NCBI RefSeq assembly: GCF_900111515.1
Contig: NZ_FOHS01000005.1
Span: 62,001 to 126,000, forward strand
Source of the DNA: Hymenobacter actinosclerus
Lineage (GTDB): Bacteria; Bacteroidota; Bacteroidia; Cytophagales; Hymenobacteraceae
DNA length: 64,000 bases
Direction of reading: 5' to 3'
A program made the translations under genes and the position numbers. This document shows, one piece after another, positions 42,611 through 51,800 of this stretch. Below the pieces are notes generated by a model. It was not told where the DNA came from, did no database searches, and was given only the letters and a program-made list of their open reading frames with translations. The first letter of the stretch is position 1. Each line of letters opens with the position of its first letter.

Positions 42611-43627
42611 CTAGAAGGTGCCTGGCAACTCCACCGCGGGCTGCCACTGGTGAATCGAATAATCCAGCGCCAACTGGTAATGCTTGAGCAAAAATTGCCG
42701 CCGGCGTTCGCTGGTGGCCCCCGTCTGGTTGATAATAGTTTCGGCCAGCGGGTGCTTGCTCTCGATGAAGAACTCATTGCGCTGATGCAGCCGCTGCAAG
42801 AAGCGCACGGCCGGCACCCGTGCCCCCTTGGCCCCGTTCGTGGCCCGATCCGCCAGTACCAGATTCCAGACCCCATTGATGTTAGCCGGCAGGTGGGCTT
42901 GTTTGTTGAGGTGGGGTAGGAAGTGGTCCACCGCGCACAACTGCTCAGCCCCGGAAACAATGCTGATGTCCTGGAAACTGTAGAAGCACTTACCCTTCTG
43001 GTATCCGTTGAGGGCATCGCGCACGGACGTGATGTTGATGCGGCGCATCATATTTCTCTCAATGAAAAACATGCTGCGGGCTTCGTCGTACTCGACCTCC
43101 AGCACGTTGGGATTCAACTGCAGATTCCAGGCCGTCTCCACCAACCGCCAGCGCGCCTCTGCCTCCTGTGGTAGGTTTTGGAAATGGAAGGACTCCTTGA
43201 GCTGAAGAAAGTGGTCCGTGAGCGTGAGCTGGGGTTTGCCGTTGACGCGGTGCTGCTCATAAAAGGGCTGCGGAATCAATCCGTTATGCACCACTTGAAA
43301 TGCATCCAGCACGTTGACGAAACCCAGCTGCTCGGTTTGCTGCAGAAGCCGCTCCAGGGGCAGCGTGCCTGCTAGGTACTGCCGGCAGGCCGTGAGAAAC
43401 TTGCTCGACCCGGCACTGCCCTGTTTGTCATGTTGTCGCAGGTGCTCGACGATATGACGCGAGAAAGGTTTCGCCAGATCGGTCAGCGTAATGGTGTTCG
43501 TCTCGCGTTCGGCTAACTCCAGCAGCGTCTTCGCAAAGGCAAACTTGTAGGTGGCCGAGTTCTTCCCAAATAGGATAAGTGACCGCCATTGTGATTCTAG
43601 CGAGGGGTCATTGATTTGATACTGCAC
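42611..43627 (-). CDS. HNH endonuclease domain protein
   Basis: 338 aa with a GTG start at 43627. The C-terminal third carries an HNH-like site: CAVDHFLPH, then NGVWNLVLADRATNGAKG (about residues 230-262). The N-terminal 200 residues are helical (LAKPFSRHIVEHLRQHDKQG) and unassigned. The last residues (RRRQFLLKHYQLALDYSIHQ) form a helix. It is followed directly by the HIT gene. A long inverted repeat lies 58 bp upstream of the start. Probably a DNA-cleaving defence protein. Confidence 0.82.
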   Translation of the reverse strand: MQYQINDPSLESQWRSLILFGKNSATYKFAFAKTLLELAERETNTITLTDLAKPFSRHIVEHLRQHDKQGSAGSSKFLTACRQYLAGTLPLERLLQQTEQLGFVNVLDAFQVVHNGLIPQPFYEQHRVNGKPQLTLTDHFLQLKESFHFQNLPQEAEARWRLVETAWNLQLNPNVLEVEYDEARSMFFIERNMMRRINITSVRDALNGYQKGKCFYSFQDISIVSGAEQLCAVDHFLPHLNKQAHLPANINGVWNLVLADRATNGAKGARVPAVRFLQRLHQRNEFFIESKHPLAETIINQTGATSERRRQFLLKHYQLALDYSIHQWQPAVELPGTF

Positions 43628-43684
43628 GGTGGAGGGATTAAATATGCGCCAAACCTACGTGTATTACGAGTTGACCGGCACAAG

Positions 43685-43743
43685 TATACTCAGACGCAGA
43701 CATCCCCAGCCAATGTGGTCGGGGATGTCTGCGTCTGTGTATA
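43685..43743. repeat. Long inverted repeat upstream of the HNH gene
   Basis: CAGACGCAGACATCCCC (43691-43707) and GGGGATGTCTGCGTCTG (43721-43737) are perfect 17-bp arms around a 13-base loop; with one mismatch they extend to about 23 bp (TATAC at the outside). It lies in the leader or promoter of the HNH-HIT pair. It could be a terminator for rightward transcription, an attenuator, or a small MITE-like element. Confidence 0.8.
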
Positions 43744-44339
43744 GTGCTGCTACAGCGTCTGCGCTGACCAACCGTTCATCAATTCCTTACGATGCTGAGC
43801 CTACTCCCCAGTTTTGCCACCGTACTCGCTACCGCGGCTCCGATGCTGCCAGCACGAGGAAGCCCCCAGCGTAACCAGCCCCGCGGGCAGCATCACCAGC
43901 GCCGCCACCAGAATGGCCCCCACGGCCACCTACCCCAACCGAATCTTGCGAAAGAACTGGGGTGCAGGTAGCGTCACCGACCCGGTGCTGTCTATTTTTA
44001 ATTGACTTTCAGCAAGGCCACCAGCTCATATTACCAGTCAGCAAGCCTGCTTTTGGCTTTCCCGTCGCTGGCTATGCTACCCAATGCTGCTAACTCACGT
44101 CGCCTTACTTTCAGGCGTAGTTTCAACCGGGTTAAGCGGCGGCATGAGGGAGGTGGGCTATGTAAAAGTCAAGTAATAGAATGATTTAAGCGGACGGTAT
44201 ACACGGTTGTTTTATTATGATTTGAATAAATCGTTAGATTATACTTTGCTCATCTAGAATCTCTCAATTCAATGGCCGCATGAGGTAAACGCTAAGTGAT
44301 ACCCCTCAATTCAGTACTGACATTCGTTGCTTGTCAGCA
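43744..44339. other. Gene-free gap with a possible membrane-protein remnant
   Basis: No intact gene. On the minus strand from about 44014 to 43850 one frame reads ESQLKIDSTGSVTLPAPQFF, RKIRLG, a stop, then VAVGAILVAALVMLPAGLVT, like the broken start of a membrane protein. The remainder (44000-44339) is AT-richer and shows nothing I can name. Confidence 0.35.
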
Positions 44340-45695
44340 TCAGGTATTAAGCCTACTACTATCAGGCAGCCAACTTGCAATTTCTGCGCTTAGCGAGCAC
44401 AGGAGATAATTTGTGCCGGCTTCTATGTCGTCTGATTCACTTCCTATGGAAGAATTCGCCCGACCGACGCGAATGAAGGAGATTCCGCAATGGATTCTCT
44501 GTGGTTCAGTTTTTTCGATTACCATTGGCCGTGAGAAAGTTCCCTCCACCGCGGCATCCTGCCCCGCTTGGGGATAGAGTAGCCGCACCTGCTTAGCGCC
44601 AAATTGATGGGCGTAAGCAAAGAGTTGGCGTAAATCATCTTCAGCATAGTACCCGTTAGGACGCTTCCACTTCGCATCGAGCACGAGGTTACCGTGGTCG
44701 GGGTGCGTGAGTAGAATATCGGGCTGCATCCGGCTGACGTTGTCTTGGGTGGCATCCTGCCAGAACACGCATTTCGGAGGCTTGCTAACCGCCCAGGAAG
44801 GTGGTGCCAGTCGCCGGAGCGTGCGCAATAGATACCTTTCCCAAATGTGGTTCATGTTGAAAAAGAGCGCTACCAAGTCTTGCGAGCCGCTATGCAGATC
44901 GGGACTGAGGCGCAGCAGTAGCAAGCGGGCAATATGCAGGGCAGGACGGTAGGCGACGATTTTGCGGTCAAATCGCGTGCGGGCAAACAGCGCCTTTGTT
45001 GGTCGCACGGCAGGCAATTCAGGCCAAGCCTGCAGGGCGCGGGCGGCCCGACCCTGCAGGCCGGGGTGGGGCGTGAGGGTCGGTAAGAGCACGAGCGCCT
45101 GCCGTAACAGCCGGTGGAGTAAGTGGTCGTTGTCGTAAGTCTGGTGGCGGGTGTAGAACCGCTCCCGGTGGACGGCGTTGCGGGCTATGTGTTGACCAAA
45201 CAGCAGCGTGCCTTTCAAGGCATTCACCTGGCCTTCGTGAAGACGGTAGCGCTTAACCAGCCCGCGTCGCAGCAAGTGCTCTATTTCGGTTAGAAATAGG
45301 CTCAGGTACACCTCAAGCAGGCTGTGGGGCCGCTCCTGCAGCAAAGCAGTGTTGAGCGACTCGACGGGCAACAGGCCAGCTTCGGCTAGCATGCGTAGCA
45401 GCAGCCGGCGCCACCGGTCGAAGTCCTCGGTGGGGGCAGTAGCCGCGTCGGGCACTGCATCAGCTTTAGGTAAAACTTCGATGGTCAGGTCACCGGCCTG
45501 GAGGATGCCTACGTAATGCTTGAAGCGAATGGCGCGGTGGCGGATATCGTAGTAGCGGCGGCCCGCGCCAGTGCTGTGGTAGCGTAGCAGTGCCTCCCAG
45601 TGTTCGGGCCGGAACTCGGCCTGCTGCTCCCCAGCGCCTTGTTTGTCGCCGATAGTCAGCACACTGTGCTCCAACACTCGCATAATGCGCGGCAT
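44340..45695 (-). CDS. mcrC: McrC-like subunit of a Type IV restriction system
   Basis: 451 aa. An N-terminal beta-rich part (VGILQAGDLTIEVLPK) and a helical middle (NALKGTLLFGQHIARNAVHR, YDNDHLLHRLLRQAL) fit McrC. The C-terminal PD-(D/E)xK nuclease site appears as MQPDILLTHPDHGNLVLDAKWK-type order: Asp in QPDIL and Asp/Lys in LDAKWK (about residues 325-345). It activates and partners McrB, cutting modified DNA. It starts 9 bp after mcrB. It has an extra C-terminal tail beyond the nuclease site. Confidence 0.93.
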   Translation of the reverse strand: MPRIMRVLEHSVLTIGDKQGAGEQQAEFRPEHWEALLRYHSTGAGRRYYDIRHRAIRFKHYVGILQAGDLTIEVLPKADAVPDAATAPTEDFDRWRRLLLRMLAEAGLLPVESLNTALLQERPHSLLEVYLSLFLTEIEHLLRRGLVKRYRLHEGQVNALKGTLLFGQHIARNAVHRERFYTRHQTYDNDHLLHRLLRQALVLLPTLTPHPGLQGRAARALQAWPELPAVRPTKALFARTRFDRKIVAYRPALHIARLLLLRLSPDLHSGSQDLVALFFNMNHIWERYLLRTLRRLAPPSWAVSKPPKCVFWQDATQDNVSRMQPDILLTHPDHGNLVLDAKWKRPNGYYAEDDLRQLFAYAHQFGAKQVRLLYPQAGQDAAVEGTFSRPMVIEKTEPQRIHCGISFIRVGRANSSIGSESDDIEAGTNYLLCSLSAEIASWLPDSSRLNT

Positions 45696-45704
45696 GGCAG
45701 CAGA

Positions 45705-47981
45705 CTAAGCAGTGGCCGGATAGAGGCTCTGAAACGCCACCACGTCCCAGGTTGCGGGCGCAGTAAGGCGGTACAGGGGCCTATCATGTAAGCCGGAGCT
45801 ATCATAACCAGCAAATTTGGCCAATGGGTCGCGGCCCACGCCGGTGCGTGGCACGGCAGTCACGAACTTCTCGCCCAGTACCAGCCCGATTTTGCCCCAG
45901 TCGCCGAAGAAGTATTCCTGCAGTAGCGGCACTATGTTGCGCTCAAAGGCGGTGCGCAAGCTGTCGACATCGGGGCTGGATAAAAGCAGTAAAGCGTGGC
46001 CCAAGCAGTGATCGTGGTCGAGGAGCTGCTCCAGACGGCTATTGAGCACTTCCAGGATGCGGGCAACGTCGATAGCCGCCGCTCCTTCGCCAATCACGCC
46101 GCTGGAGCCCACCTGCGCGCGAATAACAGCGGGTTCCGGCTGCATCTCGGTAAAGCTAAAGCGGCGGCGCAGCGCCGTATCGAGCGCTTCCACCGAACGG
46201 TCGGCAGTATTCATGGTGCCGAGTAGGAAAAGGTTGGGTGGCACCGTAAAGTCGGTTTTGGAGTAGGGCAGCCGGGCCGTCAGCCGCTCGGGCCGCCCAG
46301 CGCGTTTGCCGTCTTCGAGCAGCGTAATCAGTTCGCCGAATATACTGGCCACGTTGCCGCGGTTTATCTCATCGATGATGAGCACCATGCGCGGGGCGGC
46401 ATTGAAGTCGGCCGACGTTAAATTCCGGTAATCAAATTCTTGGGTTATTTCCGCTGCTATTTTCGGGTCCCTTATGACCCGCTGCAGGGCTTCATCCAAA
46501 TTCTGCGGGGCCACTTGCACTGGTTCATCTGTTGGTATTTGCGCCCTGAATTGCACGAATTCCCGGAAAGCTGCCCAGTATACTGATCGGTCCCGGCCGT
46601 ACTTTACCTCGAGGTCGGCTTCGGCAAGTTGCCCCGCTTCATCCACGGGATTATCGTTGTTGATTTTCCGTAGACCATTGCGTGTTACCTGAGGTAAGTT
46701 GACACTATTGCCATTTGCGTAGCGGAAGTAAATGGTGCCACTCTCGCTGATGGAATCTACATGCAGTTTGCTGTTATGCTTGGTATAGAACAGGATTTGG
46801 TCCTGCTCAGCCAGCCGTTCGCGCAGTTGGTCGATAAAACGCTCAAATACCGTATCGAAGTCCGGTGCTATAACCTGATCGGGGCCTATGCTTGCGGCCA
46901 GACGCTGCTGTTGCTGTAGATGCAGCGCATACACGCTGCGTTGGGCCATGACCTTGAAAATGCCGTCCGCTATGGTGTAGCTCAACTCTTGTCCAACTTC
47001 TTCATTACCTACTCCCGTATCCAGGAGCACTGGCTTAATGCCCTCGATGAAATCCTCGTAGCTGAAGGCCTGGTGAAAGGTGATAAACTGGATGCGGCCT
47101 GCTTGCTGGTACATATCGTAGCGCAGACGGATTTCTTCCCGTGTAGAATATCGGACCATTACTTGCGCATCAGTCAGGCGCTCCAGCAGGCCGATGGCGC
47201 GCAGGGCCGTGTGGTAGGTTTTGCCAGTGCCAGGTGGGCCGTATAGGATTTGGTTGAGGGGCTGGTGCATAGAAATGGAAACGGGCAGGTCGTCTTCGGC
47301 CTCTGTGGTATCTAGATCGGGATTCATTCCGGCGATTTTAAGCGAATCGTCACGTAGCTTTTCGGCAATGACGAATGCGTGCAGAAGCTTTTCTAGAATG
47401 AGCGTTTTCAAAGCCACCCGGCTCGGCAAATCGGCTTGGGAATTCAGGTCAGCGACAGGCAGGCGAGCCAGCGTGAGCCACTCGCCGCTGAGCGTGGGAT
47501 GCTTAAACAAAGGAGCGGGAAACACTCGTTGTAGCGCCTGCCGAATGTCGATATTCAGCTGGTCAGTTTGCGCTGCCGTACGTAGCTCCTTCGGCGTTCG
47601 TCCCCGACCAAACCAACGGTTCTTGCCGCCTTCGTTGTTGCCCAGCTTGAAGCTCAAGTACACAAAATCCTTGTCCTGCGGCAGCAGGTACAGCGGAAAG
47701 CCCACCATACGAAATTCGTTACCCGTGCCCAGCGCCAGAAATGTATTAGGGAATTTCTTGCTTTCTACGGTGCCCCAGGTATGAAAGCTAAAGAGCAGCG
47801 GTTCCGTTTGGCCGCCGTGGGTCCAACTAAATACTAATGGTTTATTGGCCGCTTCGGCCCCATTGCGAATGCTATAATTCTTGTGGGCTACTTGAATTGA
47901 CTGAACTGGAATTGAACTACTAACGAGCAGATTCTTCAACTGCTGTAAGGTATCAGTATTTATTCGGCGTAGTGCGGGCAT
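45705..47981 (-). CDS. mcrB: McrB-like AAA+ GTPase of a Type IV restriction system
   Basis: 758 aa from the ATG at 47981; a GTG two codons upstream is also possible. Walker A GPPGTGKT is near residue 245, Walker B in VLIIDEINRGNVASIFGELI, then FLLGTMNTADRS (the GTPase signature of McrB), and ALDTALRRRFSF. The first 230 residues form a separate domain (FHTWGTVESKKFPNTFLALG), presumably for target recognition, that I cannot assign. McrB translocates on DNA with McrC as nuclease. It lies downstream of the coiled-coil and giant-protein genes in one orientation. Confidence 0.94.
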   Translation of the reverse strand: MPALRRINTDTLQQLKNLLVSSSIPVQSIQVAHKNYSIRNGAEAANKPLVFSWTHGGQTEPLLFSFHTWGTVESKKFPNTFLALGTGNEFRMVGFPLYLLPQDKDFVYLSFKLGNNEGGKNRWFGRGRTPKELRTAAQTDQLNIDIRQALQRVFPAPLFKHPTLSGEWLTLARLPVADLNSQADLPSRVALKTLILEKLLHAFVIAEKLRDDSLKIAGMNPDLDTTEAEDDLPVSISMHQPLNQILYGPPGTGKTYHTALRAIGLLERLTDAQVMVRYSTREEIRLRYDMYQQAGRIQFITFHQAFSYEDFIEGIKPVLLDTGVGNEEVGQELSYTIADGIFKVMAQRSVYALHLQQQQRLAASIGPDQVIAPDFDTVFERFIDQLRERLAEQDQILFYTKHNSKLHVDSISESGTIYFRYANGNSVNLPQVTRNGLRKINNDNPVDEAGQLAEADLEVKYGRDRSVYWAAFREFVQFRAQIPTDEPVQVAPQNLDEALQRVIRDPKIAAEITQEFDYRNLTSADFNAAPRMVLIIDEINRGNVASIFGELITLLEDGKRAGRPERLTARLPYSKTDFTVPPNLFLLGTMNTADRSVEALDTALRRRFSFTEMQPEPAVIRAQVGSSGVIGEGAAAIDVARILEVLNSRLEQLLDHDHCLGHALLLLSSPDVDSLRTAFERNIVPLLQEYFFGDWGKIGLVLGEKFVTAVPRTGVGRDPLAKFAGYDSSGLHDRPLYRLTAPATWDVVAFQSLYPATA

Positions 47982-48166
47982 AGTCACGAAAGTAAGCTTA
48001 CCCGTAAAGGGGGCTAGTAAGGAGCGGTAAGGCGGGTTAACGAAACTCAGTCGAGGTTATAACGTGCAGTGCTTGGGCAGAGCGCAGATGGCTCTCATCG
48101 TATGGCCCCAGGCGGCAGCGTTCGCGTACTATGCGCCGGCACCGGGAATTCGAAAACGACGCCTGT

Positions 48167-48838
48167 CTACCCTTTAATAAAACCCGCCGTCAGCATGGCC
48201 AGCACGCCGAGTAACGTAATAAGGCCCACTACCCGCTGCCACTTCAGCATGCGTTGCTGCGCCGCCGCTAACTGCGTTAGCTCATTTACCTTTTTACTCA
48301 ATTCGTCTACCTTGTTGCGCACCTCGTAATCGAGCGTCGAAGGTAGAGGTGCTTTGGGCTTTGTTGAAGGCTCCAATAACAGCTGCAGCTGGCTTTGTAG
48401 TTGCTGAAACTGCTGTTTCAAAGTTGCCTGTATCCCCTCCGCGATCATGCTTTCCGGCTGCCGACTGCCGAGCGCACTCTTCAAGTGAGCAGCAAGCTCT
48501 TGGTGACCTTGCTTTAGCTGCTGCGCCATTTGTGCCAGGTCCTGCTGCTGCTGTGTTGCTACCGCCTGGCTTAGTTCTGCCACCAGCGAACTGGTTGCTG
48601 CTGCCTGCCGCTCCGGCAAGTGATTCAGGTACTCAGTTAGCTGCTGGTGCAGCTGGCCCTGTTGCACCACCACCCGCTCGGCCGCCTCAATAGCTTGGGT
48701 GGCGGCGGACTCCGATAGACTCAGATGGCTTACTGCCGACTTGAGTCGGCGCAATTCCTGGTCAAGCTCCTCAAACACGTTTTCGCTAACTGGGGAATCG
48801 CTAATTGAGGACTTGGTAAAATTTTGCTGCTGAGACAT
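48167..48838 (-). CDS. Coiled-coil protein with C-terminal membrane anchor
   Basis: 223 aa. Residues about 20-190 are Gln/Leu-rich heptad-like helix (EELDQELRRLKSAVSHLSLS, QQDLAQMAQQLKQGHQELAA, VDELSKKVNELTQLAAAQQR), and the C-terminus is one hydrophobic segment (VVGLITLLGVLAMLTAGFI) closing with Lys-Gly: a tail-anchored architecture. No enzyme motif. It lies 15 bp after the giant gene and 185 bp before mcrB, so it may tie the McrB complex to the membrane or sense damage there. That role is inference. Confidence 0.75.
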   Translation of the reverse strand: MSQQQNFTKSSISDSPVSENVFEELDQELRRLKSAVSHLSLSESAATQAIEAAERVVVQQGQLHQQLTEYLNHLPERQAAATSSLVAELSQAVATQQQQDLAQMAQQLKQGHQELAAHLKSALGSRQPESMIAEGIQATLKQQFQQLQSQLQLLLEPSTKPKAPLPSTLDYEVRNKVDELSKKVNELTQLAAAQQRMLKWQRVVGLITLLGVLAMLTAGFIKG

Positions 48839-48853
48839 AAAGATGAGGGATTG

Positions 48854-51800
48854 CTATGAGGGGTAACCGGCTAGAAAAAGTGTGTTGAATCGCTGCAGCT
48901 GCTGTAGCATCCGCTGCGCCTGATTGCGCTGCGCCGTAATCTGCTGCGAACTAAGCTGCAGCCCAGCCAGTAATGGTTTAACTTCAGTCGGCAGCGCGGC
49001 AGGGGGGGGAGTAGTGAGCGCGCTGCTGGGTGGAATAACTGCCGCGGCTGCCGGAGCTGGCGGACTGTGTAGTTCCAAAGGGATAAAGTTGCTGTCGGCA
49101 TCATACGGATGCTGACGGCCGGGCCCGGCCGCTAAGGTCTCATCCATCCGCTTGCGCCACGCTTGGAAGGCCTGCTCCTTACCACGCTGCCCCCGGATGG
49201 TGCGCACGTAGCCCAAATGACAACGTAGCCGGTGGCAGGCCAAGCCGGGCGCCAGCAGCGCGGAGCGGATGCCACTTACGTTTTCCAGCAAATCAGTCAG
49301 CCGCTCCAGCGCTTGCTCGTAATGCCTAGCTGGCGCCCGGAACACGTAGGTAGCGCGGTTGGAATTGGCAAATTGGGGTGACCATATAAAAATGACATCG
49401 TCCTGCACTAAGCTATGGCGCAGTACCATCTGCCGGGGCCGCATCGCTAGCCCCAGTAGTACTTCATCGTCGTCATCATCATCACCGCGGGATCGCACCG
49501 CAGCCGGGGAAGGTACTTCCGCTTCTAGTTTGGGTCTGACAATGACGGGCGAGGCCGAGCGATTGGCCAGCTTTTCCGTCAACATTACGGTTGCAAAGGG
49601 GGTACCATCGGTCAACTCCGCCAGGTAGGAACTCAGCTCATCGTGCAGGCGCTCATCTTCCCAGTAGCCCAAGGGGTTGTCAGTCGTGCCATGCACTTTG
49701 CGCTCGCGCTGAAAGTGATAAGTGGCCCGGGCTTCGTGATCGGTGGGGTACTGGTTTAAGGCGGCTTCAAGGCCCTGAATCTTTAGCAGTTCCCCACTCA
49801 GATCGTCTACGTGCGCCATCACCTTGCAGGCGGCCCAGGGTTCGCGAATAAAGCGGCTGTTCCACTCTTGCTGCGCTTGGGGGTAAGCAAAGGGTAGAGT
49901 ATGGGTTTTTTCGGCTAATTCAACTTCCAAGTAGCCATCCTGCGGGCAGTAACAGTGCGCCAACGACACGCGGTATACACTCACTCCATTGTGCTGTCGG
50001 TGTAAAATTCGCCGCCGTAAGTGTAATACGCTCTTGAACTCTTGTTCTGTTTTTTCCGCCCCGAGCAGGTAGCGCTGCCCCTGGCGCAAGAACTCCCGCT
50101 GTTCGGCTGTGCGCAGCCGGCTGTAGCCGCGCCGAAAGGAATAATAGTTAAACGTGCGCTGCTGACTGTCGGCGGGTAACGTCATCCACAGCCGTACTTT
50201 AACCACGCCCGCACAGCGCAGCAGCAGCTCACTTTCCAGCTCCTCCCAGCGGGGTAGCTCAACCACTGCCAGGGCGTGGTAGCTGCGCACTAGCTTGAAG
50301 GTATCTTCGGCCAGGGTTTGATCATGCTCCTCCCAATACTGCTCCTTGAGCCACTCATCTAACTCGTCGGCCGTTGGCGCCAGCCAGGGAATAGAGGCCA
50401 ACTCTCTGCCCAGGGAAGGGAGTTGGATAACGCCTTGCATCCGCTCGGCAATTGTCCAATAGCTGCCCTCCGTAGGGGCCTCACCTGGGTAGCCAAACAG
50501 CCAGAGTAGTGCGCGCTGCGCAGGCGTTAAGTGGGGATCTAGGTGGGCATCAGCCTCCTGCAGCAAACCCGGAAAATGGGCGGCCTCCGTGAGTAACGGC
50601 TTAAGCGCTTGGAATTGCTTGTCGAAACCGACCGTTTTTAGGTGGCCGAGCGCCTGCCAAGTTTTGACAAGCACCTCGGGTAATTTGTAGGCAGTTGCCA
50701 CCCGAGTTATTGCCGCCGTCGGCATAGCCCGCACCACGAAAGCAACCAATTCCGGGTTACTAATAGCGGGATGAGCTGAGATAAATCCGCTAACCCAGCA
50801 CTCCAATTGTTGCAACGCGCTTAGGTGCGGAGCTACCCGCTCCTGCATCAAGTCCTTGATACGGGCCTGTCCCCGGTTCTCCACTTCGGCATACCTGGAA
50901 TACGTCCAGGACGAGCTAGGTGCTTGGCATTGTTGCAACAAGCTGCTCAACCAGGGAAGAACCAGCCCCGGCTCTTGGCCCCAGCGCTGCGTAATTATTT
51001 CGGCAAATTGCACCAGTAGAGGCACCCGCGCGGTGGCATTTTGGCCACTAAACATTCGCTTATGGCAGAGCAAATCGGCCACTACGCCAACTAATTGGCG
51101 TGAGGCAACGGGTAATAAGCCCAGCACCTGCGTCAACCTTTCGCGGGTAGCTTTCTGCGCAATTGCCAGCCACTGCGAGTGCTGCTCGTCCGCCAAGGCA
51201 TGGGCAATTACTTCCCAGGCTGGTATGGCGGCCTTGACATCTTCCAGCCACCACTGCACTTGCCGCTCATGGCTTAGCTGCGCAAGCAATTCGTTACGCA
51301 ATTCCAGCGTGCTGATGTTGAAGCGAGTGGGACTGCTAAGTGCTTCCAGCAAAGCCTTTATCTGCTGCTCGTCTACGTCGGCTGAGGCCAGCAGCACGGG
51401 CAAGTAAGCCTGTAGTAGGCTGACGGGGCAGCGCTGGAAAAGCTGGGGCCAGTCCGCTTTCGGCGTTACCTGCACCATAGTGAGCAGCTGCTCCGCCCTG
51501 GGTGGGGGCAGCAACTGCTGCTGCCAATACAGGCTGTACTGCGCCGGGGTCAGCTCCTGCGCCAGCTCTTGCACCAGGCTATTATACCAGGATTCCAGCT
51601 CCACGTAATCGGTCAACTCATGCTGGCCGGCTACTTTCAGGCATAATTCCAGGGCCGCGGACGGACCCGTAGGCCGGCCGGCCAAAGAGTAATTTAGCAG
51701 CGCGGGCAAGGTACTGGGCTCAGCGGCCATTAAAATCTGCCGCACTCCATCCGGCGCAGCCTGCGCAAGCGCCGTTAGCAGGGTTTGCACGCTGGGCTGA

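Noticed and set aside
43629..43874. Plus-strand frame of 81 codons across the long inverted repeat
   Set aside because: It is formed largely by the inverted repeat and ends in low-complexity sequence; no family features.
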